Shown here in pieces: positions 57,394 through 64,000 of a DNA stretch of 64,000 bases. A program made the translations under genes and the position numbers. The notes under the pieces are model-generated. The model worked only from the letters and a program-made list of their open reading frames with translations. It did not search any database and was not told the DNA's origin. This stretch comes from Halomonas sp. 7T. Its GTDB lineage: Bacteria > Pseudomonadota > Gammaproteobacteria > Pseudomonadales > Halomonadaceae. The stretch lies in assembly GCF_025643255.1 (NCBI RefSeq), contig NZ_CP087112.1, positions 1,116,001 through 1,180,000 of the forward strand, written 5' to 3'. Within the stretch, counting starts at the first letter, position 1. Each line of letters opens with the position of its first letter.

Positions 57394-57879
57394 TTAGTGC
57401 CGCCTAGAAGCGTCGTCACGGCTAATAAAATCGCCTTCAAGGGGGCCGTTCGAGTGCTCCGGCTCGTGATCATGGCGCTGGCTTTGTCGCTGGTAAGAAG
57501 CGTCAGCTTGATAATGCTGTTTATGAGCCGTTTTAAGCCCCAGCCAAGTAAGGGCTTTCAGCATAAGTTGGCGAGCAGTAGGCATTAGGCAGGCGAGACC
57601 TAAGGCGTCTGAAAGAAACCCTGGGGCCATGAGTAGGGCACCACCAAAAATAAGCGCTGCACCGGTGAGTAGTTCATTGGATGGAATTTCACCAGCTTGC
57701 ATGCGCTGCTTGGCTCGGGCAAATGTGGATACCCCTTCTTTACGAATTAAGTGCAGACCCACAAAGCCGGTGCCAACCACTAACAGTAACGTCGTCAGTA
57801 AGCCTATTTGACTACCAACGGAAAAAAGCAGCACAAAATCGAGTAAGGTGAAAAGCGATATAAAAAGGAGGATGGGCAT
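57394..57879 (-). CDS. fxsA: FxsA-family membrane protein
   Basis: About 161 residues from the ATG at 57879 (GGAG upstream); the open frame reaches 29 codons further without a ribosome site. Three or four hydrophobic segments carry the FxsA pattern, for example EIPSNELLTGAALIFGGALLMAPGFLSD. The C-terminal 40 residues are polar and rich in His, Gln and Asp. FxsA in E. coli affects F-plasmid exclusion of phage T7, but its normal job is unknown. It is upstream of groESL on the same strand, separated by a probable terminator; the same adjacency occurs in enterobacteria. Confidence 0.88.
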   Translation of the reverse strand: MPILLFISLFTLLDFVLLFSVGSQIGLLTTLLLVVGTGFVGLHLIRKEGVSTFARAKQRMQAGEIPSNELLTGAALIFGGALLMAPGFLSDALGLACLMPTARQLMLKALTWLGLKTAHKQHYQADASYQRQSQRHDHEPEHSNGPLEGDFISRDDASRRH

Positions 57880-58178
57880 AATGCGCTCCACAGCAGACGT
57901 AATCGCACAATATGGTGGCAGAAAATCAGAAAACAAGCAGCTTTCAGCGGCTTTGCGTTGGCCCAAAGACGTTTGACGACTCGATTTTTTGCACAGCTTA
58001 CCTTATGCTGCAGTGCACAATATGGTTTTTATGGACAGAGGTTTTTCTAGTGAACCTAAGCAATCGGCACTTATTTAATAGGCGCCAAGCTAGGTGTGGT
58101 TATAGCAGCAGTTAGCGTCCGTTTTGTAACTGAGTTGTGGTGCCAGTGCTCAAAAAAATCTTGTGGAAGGAGAGTGAC

Positions 58179-58940
58179 ATGCAGTTGACCGATAATATTA
58201 TTGCTATTACGGGCGGTGCGCGTGGGTTGGGTTTTGCCACGGCGCAGCGATTGGGCGCCCAGGGCGCGCGTTTGGCGCTATTAGATAGGAGTGCTGAAGC
58301 GCTTGATGAGGCTGTCTCATTACTGTCTTCCCAGCGAATTGATGCCCAGGCCTTTGTGGTTGATGTTGCCAATGAAGAGTCTGTTCAAGCAGCCTTTGCC
58401 GATATAGCAACTCGCATGGGGCCAGTGAGCGGCTGTATAAATAATGCAGGTGTGACTGACGATGCGCTGCTCATCAAGGCGAAAGATGGCAAGGTCGAAA
58501 AACGCATGTCGCTGTCATCGTGGCAAAAAGTGCTGGATGTCAATTTAACCGGGGTGTTCCTTTGCGGGCGCGAGGCGGCTACCCAGATGGTGGAAGCCGG
58601 TCATCAAGGCGTTATCGTTAATATTTCCAGTATTTCCCGTGCTGGCAACATGGGGCAGAGTAACTATGCCGCTGCTAAAGCGGGGATCCATGCGTTAACC
58701 GTCACCTGGGGTAAGGAGCTCGCACGTTATGGCATTCGCACGGGGACAGTGGCACCAGGTTTTATCGCGACTGACATGACGGCTTCCATGCGGCCCGATA
58801 TGTTGGAAAAAATTGCCGCTAGCGTGCCGTTGAAGCAGTTAGGTGAGCCCGATAATATTGCCCAAAGCGTTGCGTTTATTTTCGAGAACGACTATTTCAC
58901 CGCACGTATTATCGAGTGTGATGGCGGTTTGCGGCTTTGA
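58179..58940 (+). CDS. Short-chain dehydrogenase/reductase (FabG-like)
   Basis: A 253-residue classical SDR: cofactor motif TGGARGLG (10-17), NNAG, catalytic Ser in NISSISRAG and YxxxK as NYAAAKAG, followed by [11 protein letters not shown]. The closest look is to 3-oxoacyl-ACP reductase-like enzymes, but with an insertion ([12 protein letters not shown]) after NNAGVTDD. The ATG at 58179 has GGAGAG upstream; the frame is open 14 codons further. It stands alone; substrate unknown. Confidence 0.87.
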   Translation: MQLTDNIIAITGGARGLGFATAQRLGAQGARLALLDRSAEALDEAVSLLSSQRIDAQAFVVDVANEESVQAAFADIATRMGPVSGCINNAGVTDDALLIKAKDGKVEKRMSLSSWQKVLDVNLTGVFLCGREAATQMVEAGHQGVIVNISSISRAGNMGQSNYAAAKAGIHALTVTWGKELARYGIRTGTVAPGFIATDMTASMRPDMLEKIAASVPLKQLGEPDNIAQSVAFIFENDYFTARIIECDGGLRL

Positions 58941-58969
58941 TTGAATGGCCGCGATATAAAGCAGGTTTA

Positions 58970-59000
58970 GGACGCATTGGCAGTCATTGCCAATGCGTCC
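58970..59000. repeat. Perfect 13-bp inverted repeat between convergent genes
   Basis: GGACGCATTGGCA (58970-58982), 5-nt loop, TGCCAATGCGTCC (58988-59000). Strong enough to be a terminator but without a T run on either side; it lies between the SDR and the convergent gene at 59032. Confidence 0.65.
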
Positions 59001-59031
59001 TCTGATATATATGCGGCAGTAACAATCAGTG

Positions 59032-60024
59032 TTAGAAGTTGAAATAGTCGCGGTTAATCTCTCGTTGGAAATACATCTCCAGGCGCAGCGTCATCGCCCA
59101 CCGCGGGTCGTAGCTTACTTCGCGTTGAAAATGTAGTTCAGGAATAATATCGGCAAATAGAATGCCTTTGTGAACATCGCGACGATAGCGAGTTTGGAGG
59201 TAGTAGTTGGTCATACGTGGGTTTGACGCACTTTCGCCAATGGCGATTGCAGAATAGCGCAAGGCGCTGCGACTGTTTAAGCGCTGGTTCAGTTCAGCAA
59301 CTTCGCTATACTCTAGAGTATCTTCTTCTTCGCGCCACTGTACGGTCGTGATAAAGCGTAGATGACGGTTATCGGAAAGAGGGCGGCCTATATCCCACTG
59401 GGTGCGCGCTGAATAGCCTTCATTGTTAAACCACGATACACGGTTAGACGATTCGAGTTGCCAGGGGCCTTCGCCAATATCCCACAACCGTTCACTGGTA
59501 AAGCGCACATAGGGGTCAAGCGGCAATCTTAAGCGTATGCCCGCACCGATTCGGTTGCTCCAGTTTTCTCGTTTATCGCGGCTCTCTAGCCAGTCAAGGC
59601 CTAGCGTTGAAGAGCGTCGGTCTCGCTGATCGTTATACAGCCGCCCTGAGCCTTGATCGGCTAAGGTACCTTGTGACTCTTCTGGGTCGCTCTCGATGAT
59701 TAAGCGCAACCGCTCTTCGGTGGTGGGTAAATCTATCCTATAACGTATGCTGACATCTCCGCTGGTGCCTTCACCCTCCATCCAATCAATTTCCTGGCCA
59801 AGGCGAAGGTAGGATTCGTTACTAACAGCGCTTGATTGATCGCCGCCAAAAAAAGCGTCAATGTTGCGTGAGGTATTATCTACCCAATTACCCACGCTAG
59901 CGCGAAAAGGTTCTACCTGCTCTTCCGCCCAGGCGGGTAGATCGCTGTCCTCTTCTTCACCATAGGCACTAGTTGCCAATGCGGTAAACAAGCCAAGCCA
60001 GCCAAACATTATCATTTTATGCAT
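59032..60024 (-). CDS. Exported protein, probable outer-membrane beta-barrel, function unknown
   Basis: A 330-residue protein with a signal peptide (cleavage near TSAYG-EEE). From about residue 75 it shows alternating amphipathic strands rich in aromatic and charged residues (SIRYRIDLP, VRFTSERLW, SARTQWDIG, MTLRLEMYF) and it ends in Phe, as outer-membrane barrels do. I do not recognise a named family. No enzyme motif is seen. It is read toward the SDR gene; the gene at 60076 starts the pair on the same strand. Confidence 0.65.
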   Translation of the reverse strand: MHKMIMFGWLGLFTALATSAYGEEEDSDLPAWAEEQVEPFRASVGNWVDNTSRNIDAFFGGDQSSAVSNESYLRLGQEIDWMEGEGTSGDVSIRYRIDLPTTEERLRLIIESDPEESQGTLADQGSGRLYNDQRDRRSSTLGLDWLESRDKRENWSNRIGAGIRLRLPLDPYVRFTSERLWDIGEGPWQLESSNRVSWFNNEGYSARTQWDIGRPLSDNRHLRFITTVQWREEEDTLEYSEVAELNQRLNSRSALRYSAIAIGESASNPRMTNYYLQTRYRRDVHKGILFADIIPELHFQREVSYDPRWAMTLRLEMYFQREINRDYFNF

Positions 60025-60075
60025 CGAGTCATCTCAGCTGTAGCGTGTATCGGTGCCTTTGCGTAAAAGGAAAGA

Positions 60076-60705
60076 CTACTGCGCTTTGTGGGTTTCAATC
60101 TCTTTGGCCCACTTAAGAACTTGCTTTCGTTGTCTGCGACCATTGAGCCGACTTGTGTCTACGCTGGCGGGAATAAGCTGGTGGTTTGGCGCTGCGTCTA
60201 TATCGAGGTTAAACCTACGTGAAGCACCCACCGGCATGTCTTCAGAGCCGTAAATAGCGATTACGCGAATTTCAAGTTGGATGCTGCGATTATGCAGTAT
60301 GTCATCATCTATTTCCCAGTGCCGTTTGACCTGGTTCACTATGTTTCCGAACGATTGAATATGCAGGTAGTCGCCTGAAGCAAGTGGGCCTTGATGGGTG
60401 CGGTAGCTGGTGTCTTTATCTTCGTCACTCTCCTGTTGATACTCCACAACGTCGAGTGCATGTCGCCCCTGTTCAGTGTGCAGAACAGCCACCAGGTGCT
60501 GGATATAAATAGCTTCATTGCTCATGTTGCTGATGAGGCAAAGAGCTTCCATGCCGTTACCCTTGCCGCGGTTAATAATAATGCGCGGTCGCCGCTGGCG
60601 GACATAACCGTTATAAAGCAATTGAGCATAAAATATCCACACTAATAGTGTGCATATACTGGTAACGGCGGAAATTGCCTGGGCGTTATCGCTAAGCCAC
60701 TCCAT
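60076..60705 (-). CDS. Membrane-anchored protein of unknown function
   Basis: A 209-residue protein with one N-terminal membrane segment (about 8-33, ISAVTSICTLLVWIFYAQLL). A soluble beta-rich domain follows (RIIINRGKG, LCLISNMSNEAIYIQHLVAVL) with a charged C-terminus (RRQRKQVLKWAKEIE). The N-terminus faces out if the positive-inside rule holds, placing the domain in the cytoplasm. I do not recognise the family. It is 51 bases upstream of the exported protein on the same strand. Confidence 0.65.
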   Translation of the reverse strand: MEWLSDNAQAISAVTSICTLLVWIFYAQLLYNGYVRQRRPRIIINRGKGNGMEALCLISNMSNEAIYIQHLVAVLHTEQGRHALDVVEYQQESDEDKDTSYRTHQGPLASGDYLHIQSFGNIVNQVKRHWEIDDDILHNRSIQLEIRVIAIYGSEDMPVGASRRFNLDIDAAPNHQLIPASVDTSRLNGRRQRKQVLKWAKEIETHKAQ

Positions 60706-60811
60706 TGGACGCGATCCTTCTCTTGTAGGTACGTACGGACAATAACTTAGCCTAAAAAGAAGTGTTCGTCAGTAGCTTAGAGAGATGATGTAGAGGTAAG
60801 CAGAAAACAAA

Positions 60812-60842
60812 AAAAACGGCTAGCCGATGGCTAACCGTTTTT
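60812..60842 (-). terminator. Rho-independent terminator of tRNA-Leu
   Basis: AAAAACGGCTAGCC (60812-60825) and GGCTAACCGTTTTT (60829-60842) pair with one wobble. On the minus strand a T run follows; it is immediately past the tRNA. Confidence 0.85.
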
Positions 60843-60849
60843 TTTAAAT

Positions 60850-60934
60850 TGGTGCGGATGGGGAGACTCGAACTCCCACACCTTACGGCACTAGAACCTA
60901 AATCTAGCGTGTCTACCAATTCCACCACATCCGC
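60850..60934 (-). tRNA. tRNA-Leu (TAG)
   Basis: An 85-nt class II tRNA. Acceptor GCGGATG pairs with CATCCGC, the CCA end is encoded (60850-60852), the anticodon loop TTTAGGT gives anticodon TAG between CTAGA and TCTAG, and a long variable arm is present. The 5' half reads GCGGATGTGGTGGAATTGGT, as in gammaproteobacterial tRNA-Leu. Confidence 0.95.
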
Positions 60935-60949
60935 TTGAAGACGAGGCAT

Positions 60950-60977
60950 ATACTAACAGCTTCTTTGTTAATGTCAA
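60950..60977 (-). promoter_or_regulatory. Predicted tRNA-Leu promoter
   Basis: On the minus strand TTGACA (60972-60977), a 16-bp spacer and TAGTAT (60950-60955), placing the start about ten bases before the tRNA. Confidence 0.65.
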
Positions 60978-61022
60978 TACTTTAAGTATTGTGGTGCTAT
61001 CACTAATAGGCGGGGGTGGCGT

Positions 61023-61766
61023 ATGCATCTGACGCAGTGGGTTACGAATCGGTTTAATCGGGCAATGCTCAAGTCAACTGACTGGCTTCGTGCCGGGTTG
61101 CCAGGCTATTGCGCGTTTTGCCTAGCCCCTGGAGTGTGCAGCAGTGGTTGGTGCCATGAATGTTTCCATGGCCTGCCTTGGAACAACAAGGGTTGTCTGC
61201 GCTGTAAAGACCCATTAACGAGTACGTCATATCCACAAGATCAGTCCCTATGCGGGCACTGCATGACAAGCCCTCCTGCGTATACAGTGACGGTAGCTGA
61301 GCTACTATATCAGGGGCCGATTATAGAGTTGCTCCATGACTTTAAGTTTAATGCCTCTTCCCGTGCAGGCACTCTTATAGCGGAGCTGATGCTGACGCGG
61401 CCCCCGCCTGCGTTGGGTGACGCACTGCTGCCAGTGCCTATGTATCCTGCTCGTGCCCGGGAGCGGGGCTTTAACCAAGCGCACTGGCTCGCTAGCCAGC
61501 TTGGGCGACGATTAGAGCTGCCTGTTGTTAGCGCTGCCAGTACCCAGCATTTGCCTTCACAGCGCTCATTAAATCGCCGTCAGCGAATGGCCAACATGGT
61601 GGGCGCTTTTCGAGTGAGCTCAGTATTACCGGCACACGTTACGATTATTGATGATGTGGTCACAACAGGGGCAACTGGACACGCGTTAGCCGTTGCCGCG
61701 CTTGAGGCGGGTGCTGAACGAGTCGATATATGGGCGGCTGCCCGTACACCGCTAGATAAGAGTTGA
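61023..61766 (+). CDS. comF: ComF family protein (GntX type)
   Basis: A 247-residue protein. The N-terminal zinc-finger region has four Cys pairs (YCAFC, WCHEC, CLRC, CGHC). A phosphoribosyltransferase domain follows with RERGFNQAHWLA and the PRPP motif IIDDVVTTGAT. ComF proteins are tied to DNA uptake in competent bacteria, and E. coli GntX to DNA use as nutrient. It is unrelated in context to the phosphoribosyltransferases of the polysaccharide locus. It lies 33 bases ahead of srkA. Confidence 0.92.
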   Translation: MHLTQWVTNRFNRAMLKSTDWLRAGLPGYCAFCLAPGVCSSGWCHECFHGLPWNNKGCLRCKDPLTSTSYPQDQSLCGHCMTSPPAYTVTVAELLYQGPIIELLHDFKFNASSRAGTLIAELMLTRPPPALGDALLPVPMYPARARERGFNQAHWLASQLGRRLELPVVSAASTQHLPSQRSLNRRQRMANMVGAFRVSSVLPAHVTIIDDVVTTGATGHALAVAALEAGAERVDIWAAARTPLDKS

Positions 61767-61798
61767 TAGAATAAGCCTCCCATTCCAAGGAGCGGTTT

Positions 61799-62773
61799 AT
61801 GTCACATCCGTTTAACGCGCTATCGCCCGACACCGTTATGTCTGCCGCTGAGTCAATTGGTGTCTGGCCTGCTGGCGAACCGTTCGCGCTTAACAGCTAC
61901 GAAAACCGTGTGCTTATGTTTCGCGATGATGACGGTAGCCGCTGGATAGTCAAGTTCTATCGTCCTGGACGTTGGAGTAATGACGCGATTCAAGAAGAGC
62001 ACGATTTTCTGCAAGAGCTGCGCCAAGCAGATGTGCCGGTAATGGCACCATGGCGGGATAGTCACGGCCGCTCGTTGCATGAATTTCAGCAGTTTCGGTT
62101 TGCATTGTTTCCCCAGTGCGGGGGACAAGCGCCTGAGTTAGAGAATCCCACCCACCTTTTTGCTCTGGGAGAAGCGCTGGGCAGCCTTCATAACGTAGCG
62201 AGTAGAAAAGCCTTTCAATACCGGCGCCAGTTGCAGTTTGAGCGCGATATCAGTGAAGCAGAAACGTGCGTATTGGCGAGCCAGTGGCTCAGTAAACACC
62301 AGCGGCGCGGCTACCAGCAGGTTATTCAAAAAATTCTTCGTCAGCCTGGCGTGAAGGCTGTTGATGCCACACCGATGATGCGGACTCATGGTGATTGCCA
62401 TTTAGGGAATGTGCTGGGTAGAGATGAAGCATTCACGTTAGTTGATTTTGACGACTGTATTACAGCACCCGCTATCCAAGACGTATGGATGCTGCTTCCA
62501 GTAAACGACCCTAATAGCTGGCGCGCACAATTAAGTGAATTTGTTGAGGGTTATGAAGAGACGCTGCCATTTCCGCATCAACAAATGGCTTTGATTGAAC
62601 CATTAAGGACTTACCGCTTAATTCGCCATACTGCATGGTTAGTCTCACGATGGGATGATCCCGCTTTTCCCCGCGCATTTCCCTGGTTAGCAGAAAGCGG
62701 ATATTGGGATCAGCATATTCGCCAATTAGAGCAACAGTGCTTACAGCTTGAAAAGCCGATTTGGCTGGCCTGA
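61799..62773 (+). CDS. srkA: Stress response kinase A (YihE/SrkA)
   Basis: A 324-residue Ser/Thr kinase of the choline-kinase-like fold, equal in length to E. coli SrkA (328). The catalytic loop is THGDCHLGNVL, the metal-binding motif is VDFDDC, and the N-lobe has RWIVKFYRP with the ATP-binding Lys. The N-terminus includes NSYENRV. In E. coli it counters programmed cell death under stress and is controlled by Cpx. It is preceded by AAGGAG and follows comF. Confidence 0.94.
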   Translation: MSHPFNALSPDTVMSAAESIGVWPAGEPFALNSYENRVLMFRDDDGSRWIVKFYRPGRWSNDAIQEEHDFLQELRQADVPVMAPWRDSHGRSLHEFQQFRFALFPQCGGQAPELENPTHLFALGEALGSLHNVASRKAFQYRRQLQFERDISEAETCVLASQWLSKHQRRGYQQVIQKILRQPGVKAVDATPMMRTHGDCHLGNVLGRDEAFTLVDFDDCITAPAIQDVWMLLPVNDPNSWRAQLSEFVEGYEETLPFPHQQMALIEPLRTYRLIRHTAWLVSRWDDPAFPRAFPWLAESGYWDQHIRQLEQQCLQLEKPIWLA

Positions 62774-62813
62774 GAGCGTGATCATTTAGCGCACACCACA
62801 GACCAGGCCACTT

Positions 62814-63401
62814 TTACTCTGCCGAGGTTGAGGGCGCGTTACTAGCTTCGCTGGGGGCAGGGCGGTCGGCGGGTATCGGATTGGCGACGCCTTCACCATT
62901 TGTCTCACGTCGAGCAGCATTTATTTCTGCGGATGGGTTGTCTTGCGCAGAAATATTTACGCTTTCATCAAGGGTTAAGACAAACGAATCACCAGGGCTG
63001 AGTGTACATGCTCCACTGTCACACGCTAAGCCGTACTGACCGTCATCGGAATAAGCGCTGGCTTTGAATTCGCCAGAATAAATAGCGCTCTCTGCTTCAT
63101 CGGTTTCAATGCACGTTGCGTCTTGAGTTGTCATCCGAATACGGTTACCGCTTAACTGAGCATTAGCGACGAGAACGCAGTACTCCGGCAGCTCATGCGT
63201 TGCACTACTAGCGGGTGCGGGGTGCAGTAAAATATCCGCAATACGCGATTGTTCTTCGCTAAGGTGCAAGCTTTCGACCACCTCAACGCCAATGCTAGCG
63301 CCACCCGGCAGAGTTAAAGAGTTATCCGCGGCTTGAAGAGGGGCAGCCAACGCTGAGCCGATGAGAGTGGTTAACCAAAAAGATGTTGATTTAAGTGACA
63401 T
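62814..63401 (-). CDS. Exported protein of unknown function
   Basis: A 195-residue protein with a signal peptide ending near PLQAADN. The mature part carries a few Cys (YCVLV, ATCIET, LACDSGACT) that could form disulfides, and the last 45 residues are low-complexity, rich in Ala, Pro, Asn and Ser. No family recognised. It converges on srkA with 40 bases between the stops. Expected location is the periplasm. Confidence 0.65.
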   Translation of the reverse strand: MSLKSTSFWLTTLIGSALAAPLQAADNSLTLPGGASIGVEVVESLHLSEEQSRIADILLHPAPASSATHELPEYCVLVANAQLSGNRIRMTTQDATCIETDEAESAIYSGEFKASAYSDDGQYGLACDSGACTLSPGDSFVLTLDESVNISAQDNPSAEINAARRETNGEGVANPIPADRPAPSEASNAPSTSAE

Positions 63402-63739
63402 GTAGAGTGCTCTCGAAATTTGACGCTGCGATTAAAGCAAAATAGGGACTTATCATAGCACAGCTCAAATAGACACGAACGGGGGAGCGCGGCACTCTGC
63501 CACAGTGAGGCTAGGTACGTTAAAATAAGCATGCATGCAGCTTTTAGTTGTACAAATGTTTTTCAGAGTATATTTTCTGTATACGATTGGCGCAAGGACG
63601 TATTGCGCAGCTTGTTACTGTTTGTTTGAGAAGTTGTTTACGAGCATAAAGTTGCAGCTAATAAATTTTGCGCACCAATAAAAGCGGACGCTGTACTAAC
63701 GTTTTAAAGTGCGCATACACAGTTTAGATGAGGTTTAGC
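63402..63739. other. Intergenic region upstream of folE
   Basis: No gene. It must hold the divergent promoters for the 62814 gene and folE. TTGTAC (63548-63553), 17 bases, TATTTT (63571-63576) is a weak candidate for folE. Nothing else recognised. Confidence 0.4.
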
Positions 63740-64000
63740 ATGACTGATGATATCGCCCAGTATTACCGAGAAATCATTACTGCTTTGGGGGAAGACCCAG
63801 AGCGTGAAGGGCTGCGTGATACGCCTAAGCGAGCAGCCAAGGCCATGCAGTTTTTAACGGCAGGGTACCGTCAGTCGCTGGACGAAATTGTCAATGGCGC
63901 GGTGTTTGAATCTCAAACCGATGAGATGGTGCTCGTCAAAGATATCGAACTCTACTCAATGTGTGAGCACCATTTGTTGCCCTTCATCGGTAAGTGCCAT
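63740..64000 (+). CDS. folE: GTP cyclohydrolase I, N-terminal part
   Basis: 87 residues up to the window end, starting [35 protein letters not shown] and [15 protein letters not shown] are hallmark sequences; the latter holds the zinc ligand Cys and the HH pair. The enzyme converts GTP to dihydroneopterin triphosphate, first step of folate synthesis. GAGG precedes the ATG. The C-terminal part lies outside the window. Confidence 0.95.
   Translation, partial: MTDDIAQYYREIITALGEDPEREGLRDTPKRAAKAMQFLTAGYRQSLDEIVNGAVFESQTDEMVLVKDIELYSMCEHHLLPFIGKCH

Noticed and set aside
61023..61766. Link between ComF phosphoribosyltransferase and the polysaccharide ribosyl candidates
   Set aside because: ComF has its own zinc-finger architecture, a distant location and a conserved housekeeping context.

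Overview
The window looks like chromosomal DNA of a moderately halophilic gammaproteobacterium, most likely Halomonas or a close relative (Halomonadaceae). Supporting this are a choline-to-betaine module (betIBA plus a choline-type binding protein), a GlpSTP-type glycerol ABC transporter, a 4.5S RNA and tRNAs of gammaproteobacterial type, and an RfaH-type ops element. No insertion sequence, prophage or CRISPR array was recognised.

Layout. 1-2580 (minus): glycerol-type ABC importer (permease cut by the window edge, two ATPases). 2944-5430 (minus): FadE-type acyl-CoA dehydrogenase. 5764-9551 (minus): betA, betB, betI, with a BetI-type operator between betI and the divergent choline/betaine-binding protein at 9771. 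10799-11022: tRNA-Met and the SRP 4.5S RNA. 11585-14049: O-antigen ligase-like protein, ElyC/DUF218 protein and Wzb phosphatase. 14787-41037: a 26-kb exopolysaccharide locus opening with an exact 12-nt ops element and closing with a 21-bp-stem terminator. 41139-44465: MntR and a divergent Mn/Zn ABC importer with an MntR-like box. 44488-46865 (minus): DUF1538 pair, PII-like protein and CBS protein. 47087-49717: MaoC-phosphotransacetylase fusion and acetate kinase. 49709-54146: a 43-residue membrane protein coupled to an MFS transporter, a GntP permease and a Na+/H+ antiporter-family protein. 54266-57879: trmJ, groESL with a sigma-32-like promoter, fxsA. 58179-64000: an SDR, two proteins of unknown function, tRNA-Leu, comF, srkA, an exported protein of unknown function and the start of folE.

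The exopolysaccharide locus combines Wza/Wzc/Wzb export with a set resembling the Campylobacter pgl pathway: a PglK-like ABC flippase (no Wzx was seen), a PglF/WbpM-like dehydratase, a DegT aminotransferase, a PglC-like phosphoglycosyl transferase and a GT4 transferase. An ATP-grasp protein sits where a PglD-like acetyltransferase might be expected. Ugd and a UDP-glucuronate 4-epimerase-like enzyme should supply uronic acids. The second half (about 27.3-41 kb) is visibly AT-rich and looks acquired. It carries the most unusual genes: two paralogues joining a phosphoribosyltransferase domain to a HAD-phosphatase-like domain. One is intact. The other has lost both catalytic aspartates of the HAD domain. 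They lie inside two GT2 paralogues, one of which has lost its DxD motif. This suggests a system adding (phospho)ribosyl groups to a glycan from PRPP, part of which has been duplicated and has diverged. A kinase-like protein with an NDK-like N-terminus (23472) and a P-loop kinase (35871) add further unassigned chemistry.
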